A stretch of DNA of 7,752 nt, taken from positions 1 to 7,752 of the forward strand of contig JAFVWD010000376.1 in assembly GCA_017501865.1 (NCBI GenBank), in the 5' to 3' direction. Of this stretch, positions 4,995 through 7,752 are shown piece by piece. The position numbers and the translations under genes are program-made. The notes beneath the pieces are model-generated. The model worked only from the letters and a program-made list of their open reading frames with translations. It had not been told where the DNA came from and searched no databases. How positions within the stretch are numbered: the first letter of the stretch is position 1; the number at the start of each line of letters is the position of its first letter. The stretch comes from Clostridia bacterium. Its GTDB lineage: Bacteria; Bacillota; Clostridia; Oscillospirales; Acutalibacteraceae.

Positions 4995-5918
4995 ATGGAA
5001 AACAAGCTTCATATTTCTGTGTCTCCTCACATTCACAGTAAAAGAAGTACACAAAAAATAATGCTTGATGTATTGATTGCTCTTTTACCAACAACAATAG
5101 CAGGCGCAGTTATTTTTGGTGTTTCTTCATTAGCAGTTGTTGCAGTGTGTGTCGCTGCTTGTGTTCTTTCAGAATTACTTTTTAATATCATAGTAAAAAA
5201 ACAACAAACAATAGGTGATTTAAGTGCAGCGGTAACAGGCTTGCTTTTAGCTTTGAATTTACCTGCCAATGTTCCTCTTTGGCAGGCTGCTGTAGGCTCT
5301 TTGTTTGCAATTATTATTGTTAAATGCATTTTCGGCGGTATAGGCAGAAACGTAGTAAATCCTGCAATTACAGCAAGAGTATTTATGCTTGTTGCATTTT
5401 CCTCACTTACATCTGCAGCATTTCCGCTTGACTCAACAGCAGGGGCTACTCCGCTTGTTGATTTAGCTGAAGGTAATGCAGTAGAGTTGAAAGATTTGTT
5501 ATTGGGTAATGTAGGCGGTGCAATCGGTGAGACTTGCGCAGTTGCACTTCTTCTCGGCGGTGTATATCTTTTAATAAAGAGGGTTATCACCTGGCATATT
5601 CCTGTTGCTTTTATAGGCACAACATTCTTATTCACATTAGTGTTAAAGGATTTTGATGCTATGCTGGCATTAAGTCTTGTTCTTTCAGGCGGACTTATTT
5701 TAGGTGCCTTCTTTATGGCTACTGACTATGTTACATCCCCGACAACACCACTCGGTAAAATTATTTTCGGAATCGGTGCAGGTTTAATTACGGTATTGAT
5801 TCGTGAATGGGGTATTTATCCGGAAGGTGTTTCATTCGCAATACTTATAATGAATATATTAAATCCATATATAGATTCATTAACTGCTCGTAAATTGTTT
5901 GGAGGCGGAAAGAAATGA
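4995..5918 (+). CDS. rnfD: Rnf complex subunit RnfD (membrane, covalent FMN)
   Basis: RnfD is an integral membrane subunit, homologous to NqrB, that carries covalent FMN and is thought to lie on the electron path coupled to Na+ or H+ movement. The 307-residue length is normal. About nine to ten hydrophobic segments are visible, the first at about 22-42 and the last at about 277-292. Family signatures include GGIGRNVVNPAITARVF (114-130), FFMATDYVTSP (239-249) with TTPLGKIIFG following, and EGVSFAILIMNILNPYID (277-294). The flavin attachment site is most likely Thr152 in D146-S-T-A-G-A-T-P-L, which matches the ApbE-type D-x-x-x-G-A-T pattern. AAAGGAGG (4978-4985) is a near-ideal ribosome binding site. 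The stop codon overlaps the rnfG start by four bases (ATGA), indicating translational coupling. Confidence 0.97.
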   Translation: MENKLHISVSPHIHSKRSTQKIMLDVLIALLPTTIAGAVIFGVSSLAVVAVCVAACVLSELLFNIIVKKQQTIGDLSAAVTGLLLALNLPANVPLWQAAVGSLFAIIIVKCIFGGIGRNVVNPAITARVFMLVAFSSLTSAAFPLDSTAGATPLVDLAEGNAVELKDLLLGNVGGAIGETCAVALLLGGVYLLIKRVITWHIPVAFIGTTFLFTLVLKDFDAMLALSLVLSGGLILGAFFMATDYVTSPTTPLGKIIFGIGAGLITVLIREWGIYPEGVSFAILIMNILNPYIDSLTARKLFGGGKK

Positions 5919-7081
5919 AATATTTTAAAAGCGTAATAGCTTTAACAGTTATTTGTGCTCTTGTAGCAGTGCTTCTCGCTTTAACAAACTCTATTACACA
6001 GCCGCTTATTGAAAAGAACGCGGCAGCAGAAGCAAATGAAGCACTTCTTGTTGTTTACCCGGAGGGTGGCGATTTTACACAGGTTGATTTGTCTTCTTAT
6101 GAGCTTCCCGCAACGGTAACAGAAGCATATTCTGCAAGTAACGGTGGCTATGTTGTTAAGCTTCTTACTTCCGGATACGGCTCAGATATGGTTCTTATGT
6201 GCGGCATTGATGGTAATGGTGCAGTTACAGGGGCTACTTGTCTTTCAAGCAGTGAAACCTTAGGCTATGAAAAGACTTACGGTGATTCATTAGTAGGCAA
6301 AACAACTGAGGACGTTGATTCGGTTGAAACAATATCAGGTGCAACAAAAACAACAGAGGGTTACAAAAATGCCGTTAAAGATGCACTTAATGCTTCAATT
6401 ATTCTTGGCGGTGGTTCAGTAGATATCCGCTCAGAGGAAGAAATTCTTAACGAAAGTCTTTCTGAAGCATTGCCTTCGGCAGAGGGTAAATTTGCACCTT
6501 GGTTTATGGTCGAAGCTTTGGAAAATGTTTCAGCTGTTTATGAGGCTGAGAATAAAACAGGCTATGTTCTTGTTTCAGGCGAAGACTTTATTGCGATTGA
6601 CGGAACAGGTAATGTTCTCACAGCTGTTTCAGAAGATGTTAAAGCTGTTATGTCAAGTAACGCACAGTTGATTTTAAACTCTTCAGTTACTGAAATAGAT
6701 GTTTCCGGTTACGAGAATATTCCTTCTCATGTTAAGAAGGTGTACAGAACCGCAAGCGGCAACTATGTGTTTGAGCTCGAAGCAAAAGGTTACGGTATTA
6801 ACGGTGACGGATATGTTAAATCGGGCGAAGCTATTCAGCTTAAGGTTGCAGCAACAAAAGAAGGTCAGATTATTTCTTGTATGACTGTTTATCAGAATGA
6901 ATCAAAAGGCTTTGGTGATGCTTGTGCTGAGCCTTCGTTCTATTCACAATTCAACGGCAAGGTTGAAGCGGATTACGGCGAAATTGAAGGTATCTCAGGT
7001 GCAACCATTACTACAAACGGCTATAAAACAGCGGTTTCAAAAGTGTTTGAAACGGTAAAAATTTTGGAAGGGGTGGCTTGA
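5915..7081 (+). CDS. rnfG: Rnf complex subunit RnfG, enlarged, with two FMN-binding modules
   Basis: RnfG is anchored by one N-terminal helix (about 5-25) and holds covalent FMN on the outer side of the membrane. Typical RnfG has about 180-220 residues; this one has 388. The first FMN-binding module (about 40-160) ends in SGATKTTEGYKNAVKDAL, with T144 the expected flavin-bearing residue. The second (about 250-385) ends in SGATITTNGYKTAVSKVF, with T364 equivalent. Between them, about 175-245, a third copy of the module's first half can be recognised (VSAVYEAENKTGYVLV, then IDGTGNVLT), but it stops before any SGAT segment. The first copy reads VTEAYSASNGGYVVKL and GIDGNGAVTG, and the last VKKVYRTASGNYVFEL. 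The protein is rich in Asp and Glu. A good Shine-Dalgarno sequence (GGAGG, 5901-5905) precedes the ATG, which overlaps the end of rnfD. No internal stop or start suggests two fused genes. Family assignment is firm; function of the extra modules is unknown. Confidence 0.95.
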   Translation: MKYFKSVIALTVICALVAVLLALTNSITQPLIEKNAAAEANEALLVVYPEGGDFTQVDLSSYELPATVTEAYSASNGGYVVKLLTSGYGSDMVLMCGIDGNGAVTGATCLSSSETLGYEKTYGDSLVGKTTEDVDSVETISGATKTTEGYKNAVKDALNASIILGGGSVDIRSEEEILNESLSEALPSAEGKFAPWFMVEALENVSAVYEAENKTGYVLVSGEDFIAIDGTGNVLTAVSEDVKAVMSSNAQLILNSSVTEIDVSGYENIPSHVKKVYRTASGNYVFELEAKGYGINGDGYVKSGEAIQLKVAATKEGQIISCMTVYQNESKGFGDACAEPSFYSQFNGKVEADYGEIEGISGATITTNGYKTAVSKVFETVKILEGVA

Positions 7082-7086
7082 GAATT

Positions 7087-7752
7087 ATGAAAAAGACTAA
7101 TTATTGGAAAATCTTAATTACAGGCCTTCTCAAAGAAAATCCTGTATTCGTTCTCATTTTAGGTACTTGTCCGACACTTGCTATGTCAAACTCAGTAACA
7201 AGTGCGGTTGGTATGGGACTTGCGGCAACAGCTGTTCTTATTTGTTCAAACGCGGTTGTTTCATTGTTCCGTAAATTTATTCCCGATGCAGTACGAATCC
7301 CTTGTTATATAGTTATTATTGCAGGGTTCGTTACTTTGGTAGAAATGTTTATTCACGCATACCTTCCAGAGCTTTATAAGAGTCTTGGTGTTTACCTTGC
7401 ACTTATTACGGTTAACTGTATTATTTTAGGCCGTGCAGAAATGTTTGCAGGTAAAAACACTGTTGGTAAGTCAATTTTAGACGGTGTTGGTATGGATCTC
7501 GGCTTTACTATTGCACTTCTTTGCATGTCAACAGTTCGTGAGGTTCTCGGTGCGGGTACCTTTGCGGGTATTGAAATTCCGTTTATGATTGACCACAAAA
7601 TAGAAATTTTTGTTAAAGCTCCGGGTGGCTTGATGGTCTACGGTATATTGATTGCTCTCGTTAATGTAATTACAAAAGGTAAGGCAATCAAGAAAAAAGA
7701 ATTCAACTGTGCAGGTTGTCCGTCAGCAGGTGTTTGCAATGGCGGTTGCAAA
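7087..7752 (+). CDS. rnfE: Rnf complex subunit RnfE, 3' end open at window edge
   Basis: RnfE is a membrane subunit homologous to NqrD and paired with RnfA; together they hold a 2Fe-2S centre inside the membrane. All 222 codons to the window edge are open with no stop, so the true end lies outside. About six hydrophobic segments are visible. The cluster cysteines are expected to be C28 in LGTCPTLAMS and C111 in VNCIILGRAE, the two most conserved parts of the family. REVLGAGTFAG (151-161) and PGGLMVYGILIAL (179-191) are also typical. The C-terminus is cysteine-rich: C208, C211, C217 and C221 in FNCAGCPSAGVCNGGCK. This tail is absent from many proteobacterial RnfE but, as I recall, occurs in clostridial ones. 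A purine-rich ribosome binding site (GGAAGGGG, 7066-7073) lies in the end of rnfG, whose stop is 5 bases upstream. rnfA and rnfB should follow. Confidence 0.94.
   Translation, partial: MKKTNYWKILITGLLKENPVFVLILGTCPTLAMSNSVTSAVGMGLAATAVLICSNAVVSLFRKFIPDAVRIPCYIVIIAGFVTLVEMFIHAYLPELYKSLGVYLALITVNCIILGRAEMFAGKNTVGKSILDGVGMDLGFTIALLCMSTVREVLGAGTFAGIEIPFMIDHKIEIFVKAPGGLMVYGILIALVNVITKGKAIKKKEFNCAGCPSAGVCNGGCK

Noticed and set aside
5033..5635. A 200-codon open frame on the minus strand inside rnfD
   Set aside because: rnfD is certain in the other strand, and the antisense frame has no ribosome binding site or recognisable fold; its low-complexity composition is an artefact of the sense codon pattern.
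5915..7081. RnfG as two separate genes joined by a sequencing error
   Set aside because: The frame is continuous, a third repeat fragment links the modules, and the second module has no membrane anchor or ribosome binding site of its own; a genuine repeat expansion is simpler.
7392..7598. A minus-strand open frame inside rnfE
   Set aside because: It is antisense to the clear RnfE reading frame, with no start signal.

Overview
The window looks like chromosomal DNA from a low-GC, anaerobic, probably gut-associated member of the Clostridia (Bacillota). The evidence is the AT-rich, T-rich intergenic sequence, strong Shine-Dalgarno sites, sigma-A type promoters, and an Rnf operon in the order C-D-G-E that clostridia use. 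I cannot name a genus from the sequence.

Left part (1-1144), accessory in character. The window opens in a palindromic, REP-like sequence (1-66). An AT-rich leader follows, then one small unrecognised multi-pass membrane protein (241-621). After it comes about 520 bases without a gene, rich in secondary structure: two imperfect hairpins, a probable intrinsic terminator (753-806), and a 280-base element (849-1128). That element has near-perfect 20-base terminal inverted repeats and encloses two further long imperfect hairpins; it is the main unexplained non-coding object here.

Middle part (1145-3508). A TIR-domain protein is encoded on the minus strand (1145-2332) and a cytoplasmic alpha/beta-hydrolase on the plus strand (2475-3482). 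They are transcribed divergently from two well-formed promoters whose -35 boxes lie 15 bases apart. In the TIR protein the position of the usual catalytic glutamate appears to be leucine. The hydrolase ends in a terminator whose loop contains the stop codon.

Right part (3509-7752). A consensus promoter (TTGACA, 17-base spacer, TATAAT) drives rnfC-rnfD-rnfG-rnfE, tightly packed or overlapping, with rnfE still open at the window edge; rnfA and rnfB are expected just beyond. Rnf is the membrane complex that couples electron transfer between reduced ferredoxin and NAD+ to Na+ or H+ translocation. RnfC carries the NADH/FMN fold and two 4Fe-4S clusters, RnfD and RnfG carry covalently bound FMN, and RnfE with RnfA holds a membrane 2Fe-2S centre. 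The notable deviation is RnfG: at 388 residues it is about twice the usual size, with two complete FMN-binding modules and a third, truncated repeat between them.

No tRNA, rRNA, CRISPR array or transposase gene was seen.
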